Part shown: one piece after another, positions 52,066 to 60,886 of the stretch
Layout of the letters: every line of letters starts with the position of its first letter
Position numbering within the stretch: position 1 is the stretch's first letter
Source of the DNA: Cloacibacillus porcorum
Lineage (GTDB): Bacteria; Synergistota; Synergistia; Synergistales; Synergistaceae
DNA length: 64,000 bases
Direction of reading: 5' to 3'
Assembly: GCF_001701045.1 (NCBI RefSeq)
Contig: NZ_CP016757.1
Location: forward strand, 699,501-763,500
Translations under genes and position numbers: made by a program
Notes under the pieces: model-generated
Seen by the model: the letters and a program-made list of their open reading frames with translations, nothing else
What the model was told of the DNA's origin: nothing
The model's database searches: none

Positions 52066-53073
52066 ATGGGTATTTTGGGCGGAAATAATCCGACGCTTAT
52101 GGATATAGCCCGTCGCACGGACGGGAACGGGAAGATCGCAAAGATCGTCGAGATGCTTTCGGAGCAGAATTCTATTCTCGACGATATGATGTTCGAGCAG
52201 TGTAACAGCGGCAGCTCGCACAGGACCACGGTGAGGACGGGGCTGCCGGAGGCGGTCTGGCGCAAGCTCTACGAAGGCGTGCCGTCGTCGAAGAGCGAGA
52301 CGGAGCAGATTATGGATTCCTGTGGAATGCTGGAGACGTACAGCGAGATAGATAAGGCGCTGGCCGATATGGCTCCGGATAAGGGAGCTTTTCTGCTTTC
52401 GGAGAGCGCGTCGTTCCTTGAGAGTATGAATAATGAGATGGCCGATACGCTGATTTACGGCAATGAGAAGAAGGATAAGGCGAAGTTCACCGGGCTTGCG
52501 GCGCGTTACGGTGCTATTTCCGACGATGAGAAGAAGATCGGCTTTAATGTCATCTCCGGCGGCGGCACGGGGGTGGATAATACGTCGATTTATGTCCTCA
52601 ACTGGGGACCGCAGACGATGCACGGCCTTTATCCGCGCGGGAGCAAGGCCGGGGTTTCGGTCGATTTCCGCGGTCAGCAGACGGTGCGCGATTCAAGCGG
52701 CAATAAGTTTGAGGCTTATGTGACTCATTATAAATGGGATATGGGTTTTACTTTGCGCGACTGGCGTTACGGGGTGCGGATCGCGAATATTGACGTCTCT
52801 GATCTCTCGACTTCAGGGGAATCCAGCTCTTCGGCGGCGGATATTATCAATCTGCTGATCAGGGCGTTCGGAAAGTTCCCGAAGGCCGATATGGGCCGGC
52901 GCGTGATTTACTGTAACCGCAGGGTTATGACGGCGCTGAATTTGCAGGCGGCGAATCGTTCAACGCTCGCGCTTAAGGTTGACGAGGTCGGCGGCAAGCC
53001 TGTGACTTCTTTCTGGGGCGTGCCGATTCGCCAGGTGGACGCGATTAAGAACGACGAAGCAAAGGTAGTATAG
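52066..53073 (+). CDS. Major capsid protein
   Basis: 335-aa coat protein of the BPP-1-like type. Recognisable by LMDIARRTDGNGKIAKIVEML, the middle RYGAISDDEKKIGFNVISGGG, and the end with FWGVPIRQVDAI. It has AAGGAGG ahead and the scaffold and cement genes on either side. It forms the icosahedral shell. Confidence 0.9.
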   Translation: MGILGGNNPTLMDIARRTDGNGKIAKIVEMLSEQNSILDDMMFEQCNSGSSHRTTVRTGLPEAVWRKLYEGVPSSKSETEQIMDSCGMLETYSEIDKALADMAPDKGAFLLSESASFLESMNNEMADTLIYGNEKKDKAKFTGLAARYGAISDDEKKIGFNVISGGGTGVDNTSIYVLNWGPQTMHGLYPRGSKAGVSVDFRGQQTVRDSSGNKFEAYVTHYKWDMGFTLRDWRYGVRIANIDVSDLSTSGESSSSAADIINLLIRAFGKFPKADMGRRVIYCNRRVMTALNLQAANRSTLALKVDEVGGKPVTSFWGVPIRQVDAIKNDEAKVV

Positions 53074-53084
53074 GAGGGACGGAT

Positions 53085-53486
53085 ATGATACTTGAGAAGG
53101 ATCTGATTTTTTGCGAGGGGCAGGCGCTTTCGGGCGGAGACGGGGCGTCGGCCGACGTCATAGATCTTGTGAAGGGCGGCGACGCGATCGGCGATGAGAT
53201 GTATTTCGTCGGTCTCTGCACGGTGGCGGGAGCCGGCGGCACTTCGGCCGTTTTTTCGCTTGAGACTTCGGACGTAAGCGATTTTTCGGCGAAGACGGTG
53301 CTTTATAGGAGCGGCGAGATTTTGCTTGCCGCTCTTACTGCCGGAAGAAAGCTTTTTGCGGTGCGCGTCCCTCGCGGCTGTAAACGCTATCTGCGCGGGT
53401 ATATCGACGTGACGGGGACTTTTACGGCGGGCAAGGTGGATTTGTTCTTGGTGACGGGCGATCATCACTCTTATGAGGATGTGTAG
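53085..53486 (+). CDS. Capsid cement/decoration protein (Bbp16 type)
   Basis: 133-aa protein after the coat gene, matching the Bbp16-like cement family in length, position and pattern (VIDLVKGGDAIGDEMYFVGLC; YLRGYIDVTGTFTAGKVDLFLV). These proteins clamp coat subunits together on the outer surface. Confidence 0.78.
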   Translation: MILEKDLIFCEGQALSGGDGASADVIDLVKGGDAIGDEMYFVGLCTVAGAGGTSAVFSLETSDVSDFSAKTVLYRSGEILLAALTAGRKLFAVRVPRGCKRYLRGYIDVTGTFTAGKVDLFLVTGDHHSYEDV

Positions 53487-53489
53487 GCC

Positions 53490-53813
53490 GTGAGCGATTT
53501 TAACGTCGAGGTTTTCGCCGCAGACGCATCGGCAGGCTTGTCTCCTGAGGAGGTTTTTAAGGTCCGCGCTTCGTGCGAACAGGAGACGGCGCTCGCGAAG
53601 CTGCTTCATGAGGCGGGGGCGTCGGCGGTGAAGAACGGCGCCTCCGTGAATCCTTACGGGGACTGTTATGACGGCTGGGAGGATATCACAGAGGCGGCCC
53701 GCGAGGGGCGGCGTATGCAGGCGCGCTGGCTTATGGAGCGCGGTATAGGGCTTGTCGGCAGGGCGAGCCCTAAGGCTGTTCCTCCGCGTATTGACGTCAG
53801 CGAGAAGAAATAG
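53490..53813 (+). CDS. Phage structural-region protein, unknown
   Basis: 107-aa protein from GTG, three bases after the cement gene. Contains YGDCYDGWEDITEAAREGRRMQARWLM. No family is recognised; the place suggests a minor head or head-completion part. A terminator follows. Confidence 0.6.
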   Translation: MSDFNVEVFAADASAGLSPEEVFKVRASCEQETALAKLLHEAGASAVKNGASVNPYGDCYDGWEDITEAAREGRRMQARWLMERGIGLVGRASPKAVPPRIDVSEKK

Positions 53814-53844
53814 ACGGCTGGCAAACGCTGTCTGTGTTCAGCAA

Positions 53845-53869
53845 GGCGGGGCTTTTGCCCCGTCTTTTT
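53845..53869 (+). terminator. Terminator after head genes
   Basis: GGCGGGGC-TTTT-GCCCCGTC and TTTTT. It splits head from tail transcription, perhaps partially. Confidence 0.85.
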
Positions 53870-53871
53870 CT

Positions 53872-53912
53872 TTTATCGTAAGGGGTTAAGGGGCTTAAGT
53901 TTTTACGATAAA
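53872..53912. other. Second hairpin behind the head terminator
   Basis: TTTATCGTAA (53872-53881) pairs with TTACGATAAA (53903-53912) around a purine-rich loop. It ends just before the ribosome site of the tail gene, so it could affect its translation. Confidence 0.6.
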
Positions 53913-53932
53913 GGAAGAAGGAGGCCGTGAGT

Positions 53933-54523
53933 ATGGGCGAAACTGATATTTGTAACAGGGCTTTGGTGTTGGCCGGCTGTTCGCGCGGTATTACCTCTAT
54001 GGGAGAGGGCAGCACGGAGGCCGCTATTTGCCGCCGGGTCTATCTGCCGGCGCTGCGGTCGCTGCTTTCGGAGTATCCGTGGCGCTGGGCGACTCGGATC
54101 GTCGCGCCGGCTGAAATGGAGGTCTCTGTGCCGGGCTGGCGGCGGCTTTATGATTTGCCGGAGGATTGCCTGGTGGTAACCCGGATTTTTAATGAGGCTG
54201 AGGCGAATGCGCCTTTTACGGTGCTTATGGCGGAGGATCTCGGCAATTATGTGAAGGCGGTCGCCACGGATCTTTATCAGGCAAGTATGGAGTATGTCTC
54301 AAGCGCGGCGTCGGCGGATATGCCTGAGCTTTTTGCGGAGGCTTTGGCGTATCGGATCGCGATGGAGGTCTGTGTCGCGCTTAAGGGCGGGGATATTAAT
54401 ATGCGCGAGCATTTGGCTAAGTTTTATAACGAGGCGGTACGCCGCGCGGCATGGAATGACGCGAATGAGTGTGTGGTTACCTGCGATGAGTGGGGGGATG
54501 AGTATTTGAGGGCCCGCTCATGA
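53933..54523 (+). CDS. Tail adaptor / tubular protein A (T7 gp11-like)
   Basis: 196-aa protein linking portal to tail. The pattern TDICNRALVLAGCSRGITSMGEGSTEAAICRR and SLLSEYPWRWATR is that of the T7 gp11-like tail tubular family. The ATG at 53933 has AGGAGG eight bases ahead. Overlaps the next ATG (ATGA). Confidence 0.88.
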   Translation: MGETDICNRALVLAGCSRGITSMGEGSTEAAICRRVYLPALRSLLSEYPWRWATRIVAPAEMEVSVPGWRRLYDLPEDCLVVTRIFNEAEANAPFTVLMAEDLGNYVKAVATDLYQASMEYVSSAASADMPELFAEALAYRIAMEVCVALKGGDINMREHLAKFYNEAVRRAAWNDANECVVTCDEWGDEYLRARS

Positions 54524-57129
54524 GTATCCATACGATTCAGACGTCTTTTGCCTCCGGCGAGATTTCTCCGTCGCTTTTCGGGCGCCCCGATCTTGCGAAG
54601 TACGGCTCAGGGCTGCGGCGATGCGAGAATTTTGTCATTCATCCGCACGGTGGGATTTCTAAGCGTTCGGGGATGCGGTTTGTCGCGAGGGCAAAGGGAA
54701 GATGTCGGCTGGTGGAGTTTGAGTATAATCTCGGGCAGACGTATGTGTTGGAGTTTGGCGACCGGTATGTCCGTTTTTACCGCGACGGCGCGCAGATTCA
54801 GGTTTCCGGCGCTCCTTACGAGGTGGCTACGCCTTACGCGGGCGCCGATATCGACGGGCTTTCTTTTACGCAGTCGGCCGATGTTTTGTATATCGTTCAT
54901 AAGTCTTATCGGCCGAAGGAACTGTATCGCGTGAATGATACGAATTGGGTGTTGGCGGATTTCGCTTTCAGAGACGGCCCCTTTCGCCCGCATGGAACGG
55001 ATCAGGAGGATATCGCTGTCGGACTCTCGGGTAAGACGGGTACGGTTACGCTTACGGCCTCCGCCCCGCTTTTTAAGGCCGGTCATGCGGGCGGGCTTTT
55101 TTCGGTGGTCCATCATGTGGACGAGGTGACTGTCAGCACCTCCGGCGACGCCGGCGGCGCTTATGTGAGCTCTTATGTGGTGGGCGGCAGCGAAGATTAT
55201 GAGTCCGGCGAACAGACGCATACGAGGCGTTTTTTTACTGTCCCGGCGTCGGAGGCGTCGAAGTTCACCGCCGGGCGCAGGGTCAAGTTCGGAGAGACGC
55301 TGACGGAGGTGGCCTCCGTCAGCGGCGGCAGGGTGACTTTTAAACCGGCTCCGGCCTGGAGCGCCGGGACGATCAGCTGCGCGGTCTTTATGCCCTCTTC
55401 AGCGGACGACTGGAGCCGGGAGGTTACGGCTTTTAAGGGCTGGCGGGTGGAGTCCGGCGGTTTTTGGGGCGGCACGGTGGTTCTGGAGTATTGGGACGAG
55501 GATGAATCGGTCTGGGTAAAGTATAAGACTTATAGGTCGGAGGTTTATGCCGAGGGGACTACCAGCAGCTGCGGGAACGCAAAGAATTATTCGGATCAGG
55601 ATACGGTGGATACGCCGACGCGGATCCGTGTGCGCGCGGAGTCTTTTAGGTCTTTTGTTCCGGAGGGCAACAGCGAGGAGGACCGCGGTTATTTTCAGCT
55701 TTCGGCGAATGCCGCGGAGCACCGCGCGGTGTTGCGGATCACGGCGGTCTATTCCCCCACTTCGGCCTCCGCGCTGGTGCTTACGGAGGCGGCGGCGACG
55801 AAGGCGACGGTGAATTGGGAGGAGGGCGCTTGGAGCGATGTCAATGGCTGGCCGTCGTCGGCTGGGTTTTATCAGGAGCGGCTCGTGATGGGGGCGACGC
55901 GGGAGCAGCCGCAAAGTTGGTGGATGTCGAGGTCGGGCGATTATTATGATTTCGGCACGTCGTTTGAGGTGCTTGACGACGAGGCGGTCTCCGGCTCTCT
56001 GGTCTCGCGGAAGATGTTTGATCTGAAGTATTTTGTCTCTCTCGGCGATTTGCTGATTATGACTTCGGGCGGCGAGTGGAAGCTTTCGTCCGGCGCCGCC
56101 GGCGGTGCGGTGACGCCGACGAATGTGGATGTCGGGCTGCAGGGGAATAGGGGCTGCGCGGATATCGAGCCGGTGGTGATCGGCAATATGATTCTTTTCG
56201 TGCAGTCCCGCGGTCTTCGGATACGCGACCTCGGGTATGAGTATGCCTCGGACAGTTATACGGGCAGCGATCTTACTGTTTTAGCCAGGCATCTTTTTGA
56301 GGGGCATGAGATCGTGGACTGGGCCTTCGCGCTGGAGCCGGATTCTATGGCTTGGCTGGTGCGCGAGGACGGGCTGCTTATTGGACTGACTTATATCCGC
56401 GAGCATGAGGTGGTCGCCTGGGCGCGTTATCCGACGGACGGCGTGGTGGAGCGTGTGGCTTCGGTGATTTCCCGCGGGGCGGATTTGGTTTATCTCTGTG
56501 TGAGGCGCGGCGGTGAGCGGTTTATCGAGGTGATGGAGCCGCGGTCTGTTGAGAGCGCCGCGGAGGCTTTTATGGTGGACGCCGGAGTCACACAGCGATT
56601 TAGTACGGAGACGGCGGTGATCGCGGGTCTTGAGCATTTGAATGGACGAACGGTCTGCGCGCTGGCGGACGGCGATGTTATCGAGGGGCTGGTGGTCGAG
56701 GACGGCCATGTGACGCTGCCGTATGGCGCGAGGGCGGCGCATGTCGGACTGCCTTACGCGGCGGTGGCGGAGACGCTGGATCTTGCCTATGCGCGTCAGG
56801 ACGGCACGCAGCTGACAAGGCGGTCGCGGGTGGCTTCGGTGACGGCGCGTGTGGAAAAAACTCGCGGGCTGTTTGTCGGTTCCGCCCTGAGGAGCGCCGG
56901 TAATGAGGTGTTTGCCGGTCCCGGTATCCCGGATTCTCAGTTTGCGCTGCTGTCGGAGGTCCCGGAACGCTCGGACGAGGAGGCGGGCGAATCTACTCGG
57001 CTTTTTTCTAGCGATCATCTTTTTTATCTCAGCTCTGGTTTTGACGAGGGACGGGTCGTGATGTACGCCCCTTATCCCCTGCCCTGTTCGGTGCTGGCGC
57101 TGGTGGCGGAGGTCGAGACGGTTTCGTGA
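54520..57129 (+). CDS. Tail tubular protein B / nozzle
   Basis: 869-aa tail nozzle protein. The N-terminus TIQTSFASGEISPSLFGRPDLAKY and CENFVIHPHGGISKRSGMRFV are characteristic, as are GFYQERLVMGATREQPQSWW (~450) and TNVDVGLQGNRGCADIEPVV (~540). It forms the tube end below the adaptor. Normal length for the family. Confidence 0.92.
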   Translation: MSIHTIQTSFASGEISPSLFGRPDLAKYGSGLRRCENFVIHPHGGISKRSGMRFVARAKGRCRLVEFEYNLGQTYVLEFGDRYVRFYRDGAQIQVSGAPYEVATPYAGADIDGLSFTQSADVLYIVHKSYRPKELYRVNDTNWVLADFAFRDGPFRPHGTDQEDIAVGLSGKTGTVTLTASAPLFKAGHAGGLFSVVHHVDEVTVSTSGDAGGAYVSSYVVGGSEDYESGEQTHTRRFFTVPASEASKFTAGRRVKFGETLTEVASVSGGRVTFKPAPAWSAGTISCAVFMPSSADDWSREVTAFKGWRVESGGFWGGTVVLEYWDEDESVWVKYKTYRSEVYAEGTTSSCGNAKNYSDQDTVDTPTRIRVRAESFRSFVPEGNSEEDRGYFQLSANAAEHRAVLRITAVYSPTSASALVLTEAAATKATVNWEEGAWSDVNGWPSSAGFYQERLVMGATREQPQSWWMSRSGDYYDFGTSFEVLDDEAVSGSLVSRKMFDLKYFVSLGDLLIMTSGGEWKLSSGAAGGAVTPTNVDVGLQGNRGCADIEPVVIGNMILFVQSRGLRIRDLGYEYASDSYTGSDLTVLARHLFEGHEIVDWAFALEPDSMAWLVREDGLLIGLTYIREHEVVAWARYPTDGVVERVASVISRGADLVYLCVRRGGERFIEVMEPRSVESAAEAFMVDAGVTQRFSTETAVIAGLEHLNGRTVCALADGDVIEGLVVEDGHVTLPYGARAAHVGLPYAAVAETLDLAYARQDGTQLTRRSRVASVTARVEKTRGLFVGSALRSAGNEVFAGPGIPDSQFALLSEVPERSDEEAGESTRLFSSDHLFYLSSGFDEGRVVMYAPYPLPCSVLALVAEVETVS

Positions 57130-57142
57130 AGGAGGTGATGGT

Positions 57143-58147
57143 ATGAGTGTATATGTAGAGAGCTGTAAGAAGGTTTATCTTGGCAACGGTCTGACGCGCG
57201 AGTGGAGTTATGATTTTCCGCTGCCGGATGTCTCGTATATGGAGGTCTATGTTAAAGCGCCTGGCGGAACGCCTGAACTGCTGACTTCCGGCTATTTGGT
57301 GGATATGGTTGGCAAGAAGGTCACGTATCCGGCCTCGGCGGCCTCCCCCGCTCTCGCGGAGGGCTGGATGCTGGTGCTCCGGCGGGAGGTTCCGGCGACG
57401 CAGCCGATGGAGCTGCCGAACCAGCAGGGACGTTTCCTGGCGAAGAATACGGAAGCGGCGCTGGACCGCGCGACAATGCAGATTCAGCAGCTGCGCGAGA
57501 TACTTTCCCGCGCGGTGGTCGGCCCGGTTGATCAGACGGATTCCGGGGTGGCTTATCAGACGCTTTTAGAAGCGGTTGAGGAGGCTAGGCGGATCCGCGA
57601 CGAGACGGCGGCGTTGGTGGAGGGGATTTCGCAGGATTATGCGGACGCGCTGGCGGCGGCTCTGGCTCGGTTGGACACCGAGTTGGCGGCGGCTCTGATA
57701 GAGCTGAAGGCGAAGACGGACGCTGATGTGGCTGCCGCGCGTTCGGCGGCGGAGGCCGCATTAAGGGAGGCGGATCGGGCTTTCGCTCAAGCTGGAGCCG
57801 CCGAGGATTGGGCGGATGCCTCCTGCACCTGTGCGAAGACCGCCGGCGAGCTGGGGCGAGAGTTTGTCGCGGTGATGCAGTCTTATAAGGGGCTGTATAC
57901 GGAGATCTCCGTCGTAGACGGCGGGGACGCGATGGCTTTTGCCGGGATATTGCTCATTAACGACGGCAGCGACACGGCGGGGTGGGGCTCAGTATCCGAA
58001 ATACGCGACGGGCAGACGAGCCACGCGGGGAGCTGGTATGTGATTGATCCGCTGGTTTTACAGGCGCTCAATCCCAAGGGAATTAAGGATGTCTCCGAGA
58101 TAAACGAAAACGGAGAGATAACTATCACCATAGACAATACTATGTAA
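57143..58147 (+). CDS. Tail fibre protein with T7 gp17-like N-terminus
   Basis: 334-aa protein. N-terminal ~1-140 is the T7 tail-fibre attachment domain (DRATMQIQQLREILSRAVVG near its end). An Ala/Glu-rich coiled coil follows (~145-230), then a small C-terminal domain ending VSEINENGEITITIDNTM. It anchors the fibre to the tail. Host binding is likely carried by downstream fibre genes, as it lacks a large tip. Confidence 0.87.
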   Translation: MSVYVESCKKVYLGNGLTREWSYDFPLPDVSYMEVYVKAPGGTPELLTSGYLVDMVGKKVTYPASAASPALAEGWMLVLRREVPATQPMELPNQQGRFLAKNTEAALDRATMQIQQLREILSRAVVGPVDQTDSGVAYQTLLEAVEEARRIRDETAALVEGISQDYADALAAALARLDTELAAALIELKAKTDADVAAARSAAEAALREADRAFAQAGAAEDWADASCTCAKTAGELGREFVAVMQSYKGLYTEISVVDGGDAMAFAGILLINDGSDTAGWGSVSEIRDGQTSHAGSWYVIDPLVLQALNPKGIKDVSEINENGEITITIDNTM

Positions 58148-58163
58148 GAGGAGGATGTAAATC

Positions 58164-58631
58164 ATGGCTACAACTTATGTAAGACGTATCGCACCAGTAC
58201 CAAAGGGCGTATTTTCCGCAGCTTCAACTTACGCAGCCCTTGACGTTGTTAAATATAATGGCAAGTCCTATATCTGCAAGATCGCCGTTACCACGGCCGG
58301 CGCGTGGAACGCCGCGAACTGGATGGAGATATGCTCCGATGGGGCGAACGGAACAAACGGAGCGCAGGGCTCACCCGGAGCCGCGGCAACTATTTCAGTT
58401 GGTACGGTGGTAACTGGCGCGGAGGGGGCTGACGCTTCGGTTGAAAATGTCGGAACTACCAGCGCCGCCATATTTAATATCACCATTCCGCGGGGCGCTA
58501 CCGGGCAAACTGGCAGCAAGGGCGATCCTGGAGAAAGAGGAGTCACTGGCCCTACCGGAGCCACCGGCGCGGGGATAACGAGCATTTCGGCGGTGGATGC
58601 CAACGGTGAAATCACCATCACCGTAGGCTAG
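58164..58631 (+). CDS. Collagen-like fibre protein
   Basis: 155-aa protein with a small domain at ~1-55 (TYVRRIAPVPKGVFSAASTY and YNGKSYICK, chitin/carbohydrate-binding-like), a Gly-X-Y stretch (~60-75 and ~112-138), and an ending that resembles the previous gene (ISAVDANGEITITVG). Probably a trimeric fibre segment. Its N-terminal domain is repeated in the next gene. Confidence 0.8.
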   Translation: MATTYVRRIAPVPKGVFSAASTYAALDVVKYNGKSYICKIAVTTAGAWNAANWMEICSDGANGTNGAQGSPGAAATISVGTVVTGAEGADASVENVGTTSAAIFNITIPRGATGQTGSKGDPGERGVTGPTGATGAGITSISAVDANGEITITVG

Positions 58632-58640
58632 GCCGAGGCG

Positions 58641-58862
58641 ATGTCTACCAGCTATAAAGTCCGCGTGGCCCCCGTACCCAAGGGGGCCTTTTCCACGACT
58701 GCGGCCTATAAGAAAAACGACATCGTGCGCTACGGCACAGCCAGCTATATCTTCACCGCCGATAAAACTGCCGGGGCATGGAACGCCGCCATAGTCCAGC
58801 TTGTATGTCAGGACGGGATCGGAGCGGAGATCATGGACGGCGGAAACAGCGCCGGAATCTAA
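58641..58862 (+). CDS. Short paralogue of the fibre N-terminal domain
   Basis: 73-aa protein. It repeats the first domain of the previous gene (YKVRVAPVPKGAFSTTAAY, TAGAWNAA) without the collagen part. It may be a small fibre cap or a leftover of domain duplication. Confidence 0.72.
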   Translation: MSTSYKVRVAPVPKGAFSTTAAYKKNDIVRYGTASYIFTADKTAGAWNAAIVQLVCQDGIGAEIMDGGNSAGI

Positions 58863-58879
58863 TTTTAGGAGGAATCAAA

Positions 58880-59449
58880 ATGACGGAACATACGAGAACG
58901 GCGGTCATGACCGCCCCGACGCGCGACACTCACACGAACTGGGCGGCAAACAACCCGATACTTCCCGAGGGCGTGCTGGGAGTGGTTTTCAGCCGCCTTT
59001 ACAGCGGCAGCGTGGAGTTCTTTGTCGGGGACGGTACGCACACATATGCCGAACTGGAGAAGTCGGGCGATGTACTCAGCGGATATGTCACCAATACTGC
59101 GCTTGAGGCCAAAGGCTTTCTTAAAGAAAATAACCTCACTGTGCAGACAGTACAGAATGTAGTCGAGCAGGTGCAGGATTTAGGTTCTATTTCTAGCGCA
59201 GTCGCGCTCAACCCCGCTGCGGGAAACATCATAAAAGCCACCGTGGCGGGAGCCGTTACGTTTACGTTAAACGCGGCGGAGACCGGCTGCCGCGTGCTGA
59301 CGCTGATGCTGACAAACGCCGGGGCCTACACGATAACATGGCCCGCCGCGGTAAAATGGCCGGGCGGCGACGCTCCGACATTCGAGGCCACCGGGACAAG
59401 CCTCGTCAACCTCGTGGTACACGGCGGCGTCGTCTACGGAGCTGACCTC
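58880..59449 (+). pseudogene. Tail fibre/tip gene, 5' part, cut by IS
   Basis: 190 codons from ATG (behind GGAGG) with MTEHTRTAVMTAPTRDTHTNW and a phage tail-fibre-like NPILPEGVLGVVFSRLYSG, then VSGAVTFTLNA-type beta repeats. The frame runs into the IS and stops at 59479. Removing the IS and one ACCTC copy fuses it in frame to 60887-61576, giving a 419-aa protein. The truncated form may still be made. Confidence 0.85.
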
Positions 59450-59513
59450 TGCACTAGTCAACAAAACCTGGACAGTTGACTTGCTTAACTCTGTATAGTA
59501 GGGGGGTATCTCG

Positions 59514-60344
59514 TTACGTCCTACTCCTAAAACTGCCGTTTCCGCTATACGCCTCCTTATACTGTTTCGGCGTCATGTATCCCAAAGCATAGGCCGGACG
59601 CTCTTCATTGAAGAATTTTATGTATTCCTCTATCTCCCGCTCTATGTTTTCTTTGCCTGTTACATGAAAGTCTGTAAACAGCTCCGCTTTCAGCCAGCCG
59701 TTTATCGCTTCCATCGCCGCATTGTCCGTAGGAGTTCCGCTTCTGGACATGGAGTGGGCTATATGGTTCAGTTCCAAGATGTCGTTGTATTTCTTGGAGG
59801 CGTATACCGCGCCCTGGTCTGTGTGCAGTATCGTCTGCCATTCCGTTTTTTTATCTTTATTCATTATCAGTCCTTCCAGCCCGTCTATGTATGTCATTCT
59901 GTCTCCGCGCCTTGAAGACAACGCATGGCTTACTATTTCGTTGTTCCATAGGTCCATATACAGTGTCAGCTCATAGTACGTACCTTTGAAGCAGAATGCC
60001 GTCATATCGCTCGCTATGTACTGCATCGGTGAGTATACCGGCAGGCCTGCAAGAAGCAGGTTGGGGAATAATCTGTACGGATTGCCTGGTTTTTTATAAC
60101 GGTAGTGTTTTGCCTTGCTCTTTATACCGGCAGCCCTGCAACATTTATAGGCGTACGGATCTGAATGGACTATTCCGGTGTCAAGGCGTATCTTCGCGTT
60201 AAGCCATCTGTATCCGTGCGACGGATATCTTTTATGATATTCCATAAAGAGCATTACGCTTCTAGCAAAATCCCTCGCTCTTTTGGACGGTTCAAACAGG
60301 CTGCGTTTCCAGTTATAGAAGCTGCTTCTGGGAATCCCCGTCAC
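59514..60344 (-). CDS. IS3-family transposase OrfB
   Basis: 276-aa integrase-core transposase. DDE residues: Asp in YIASDMTAFCF, Asp in HTDQGAVYASKKY and Glu in AAMEAINGWLKAEL. The frame runs upstream to about 60398, overlapping orfA, and the family usually makes OrfAB by -1 frameshift. No defect seen, so the element may be active. Confidence 0.92.
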   Translation of the reverse strand: MTGIPRSSFYNWKRSLFEPSKRARDFARSVMLFMEYHKRYPSHGYRWLNAKIRLDTGIVHSDPYAYKCCRAAGIKSKAKHYRYKKPGNPYRLFPNLLLAGLPVYSPMQYIASDMTAFCFKGTYYELTLYMDLWNNEIVSHALSSRRGDRMTYIDGLEGLIMNKDKKTEWQTILHTDQGAVYASKKYNDILELNHIAHSMSRSGTPTDNAAMEAINGWLKAELFTDFHVTGKENIEREIEEYIKFFNEERPAYALGYMTPKQYKEAYSGNGSFRSRT

Positions 60345-60388
60345 ACGGCACAGGATGACTACAGGAAAATACTCGGATAGTTCCAGAA

Positions 60389-60754
60389 TTACTTGGTATT
60401 CGAGCTGTCTAAAAGGATATATTCCTTTACCGGACCATCTCCTTTCACCTCGTAGCCTTTTTTTAATCTTGCTTCCGCTACTTTCGCTTTAATCAACTCA
60501 ACAATGAGTTCTTTTTTTGTCATGGACTCATAATCTGATAGGTCAGGCTGTCTTTCGGAAGGCTTGTAAACATAACTGTCCGAACCGTTTCCGGAAGACT
60601 TGGGCGGCAGACTGTTGGAATCACGATACATCCGCATATAGTCCCTAGCCGTGTCGTCGCTGATGCCGTAGGCTTCGGCAGCCTCGTAACGTGTCATTAT
60701 CCCCTCATAAACTTTTCGTCCGATTTCAAGACGCTCTTCTTTCGTGTATCGCAT
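60389..60754 (-). CDS. IS3-family OrfA (helix-turn-helix)
   Basis: 121-aa protein from MRYTKEERLEIGRKVYEG with HTH ATRYEAAEAYGISDDTARDY-like pattern, and a Lys/Glu-rich C-terminal helix that is usual before the OrfA/OrfB frameshift. AGGAGG lies six bases ahead of the ATG at 60754. Confidence 0.88.
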   Translation of the reverse strand: MRYTKEERLEIGRKVYEGIMTRYEAAEAYGISDDTARDYMRMYRDSNSLPPKSSGNGSDSYVYKPSERQPDLSDYESMTKKELIVELIKAKVAEARLKKGYEVKGDGPVKEYILLDSSNTK

Positions 60755-60886
60755 TACAGGCCTCCTGTGCATATAAACATGGCTCTTGTGCCACAAGATA
60801 TTATTGTCATGTATAAAAGACAATTATATCTTGTCTCACTTTTACCCCCTATATGTACAGGATTAGTTTAGCAGTGCACCTACCTC

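Larger units (their letters stand above)
59450..60881 (-). mobile_element. IS3-family insertion sequence
   Basis: About 1.43 kb. The ends are imperfect inverted repeats starting TGCACT, with 19 of 25 bases matching (left from 59450, right inward from 60878). ACCTC flanks both sides (59445-59449, 60882-60886), the likely target duplication; the exact right boundary is uncertain by 3 bases. Two genes, orfA and orfB, run leftward. Confidence 0.88.

Noticed and set aside
51649-52623. 324-codon minus-strand frame opposite scaffold and coat
   Set aside because: Antisense shadow spanning two well-supported phage genes.
59445-59469. IS left end at TGGACAG (59469) with an ACCT duplication
   Set aside because: Starting at TGCACT (59450) gives longer inverted repeats (19 of 25), and the ACCTC duplication restores the fibre frame; the ACCT option does not.
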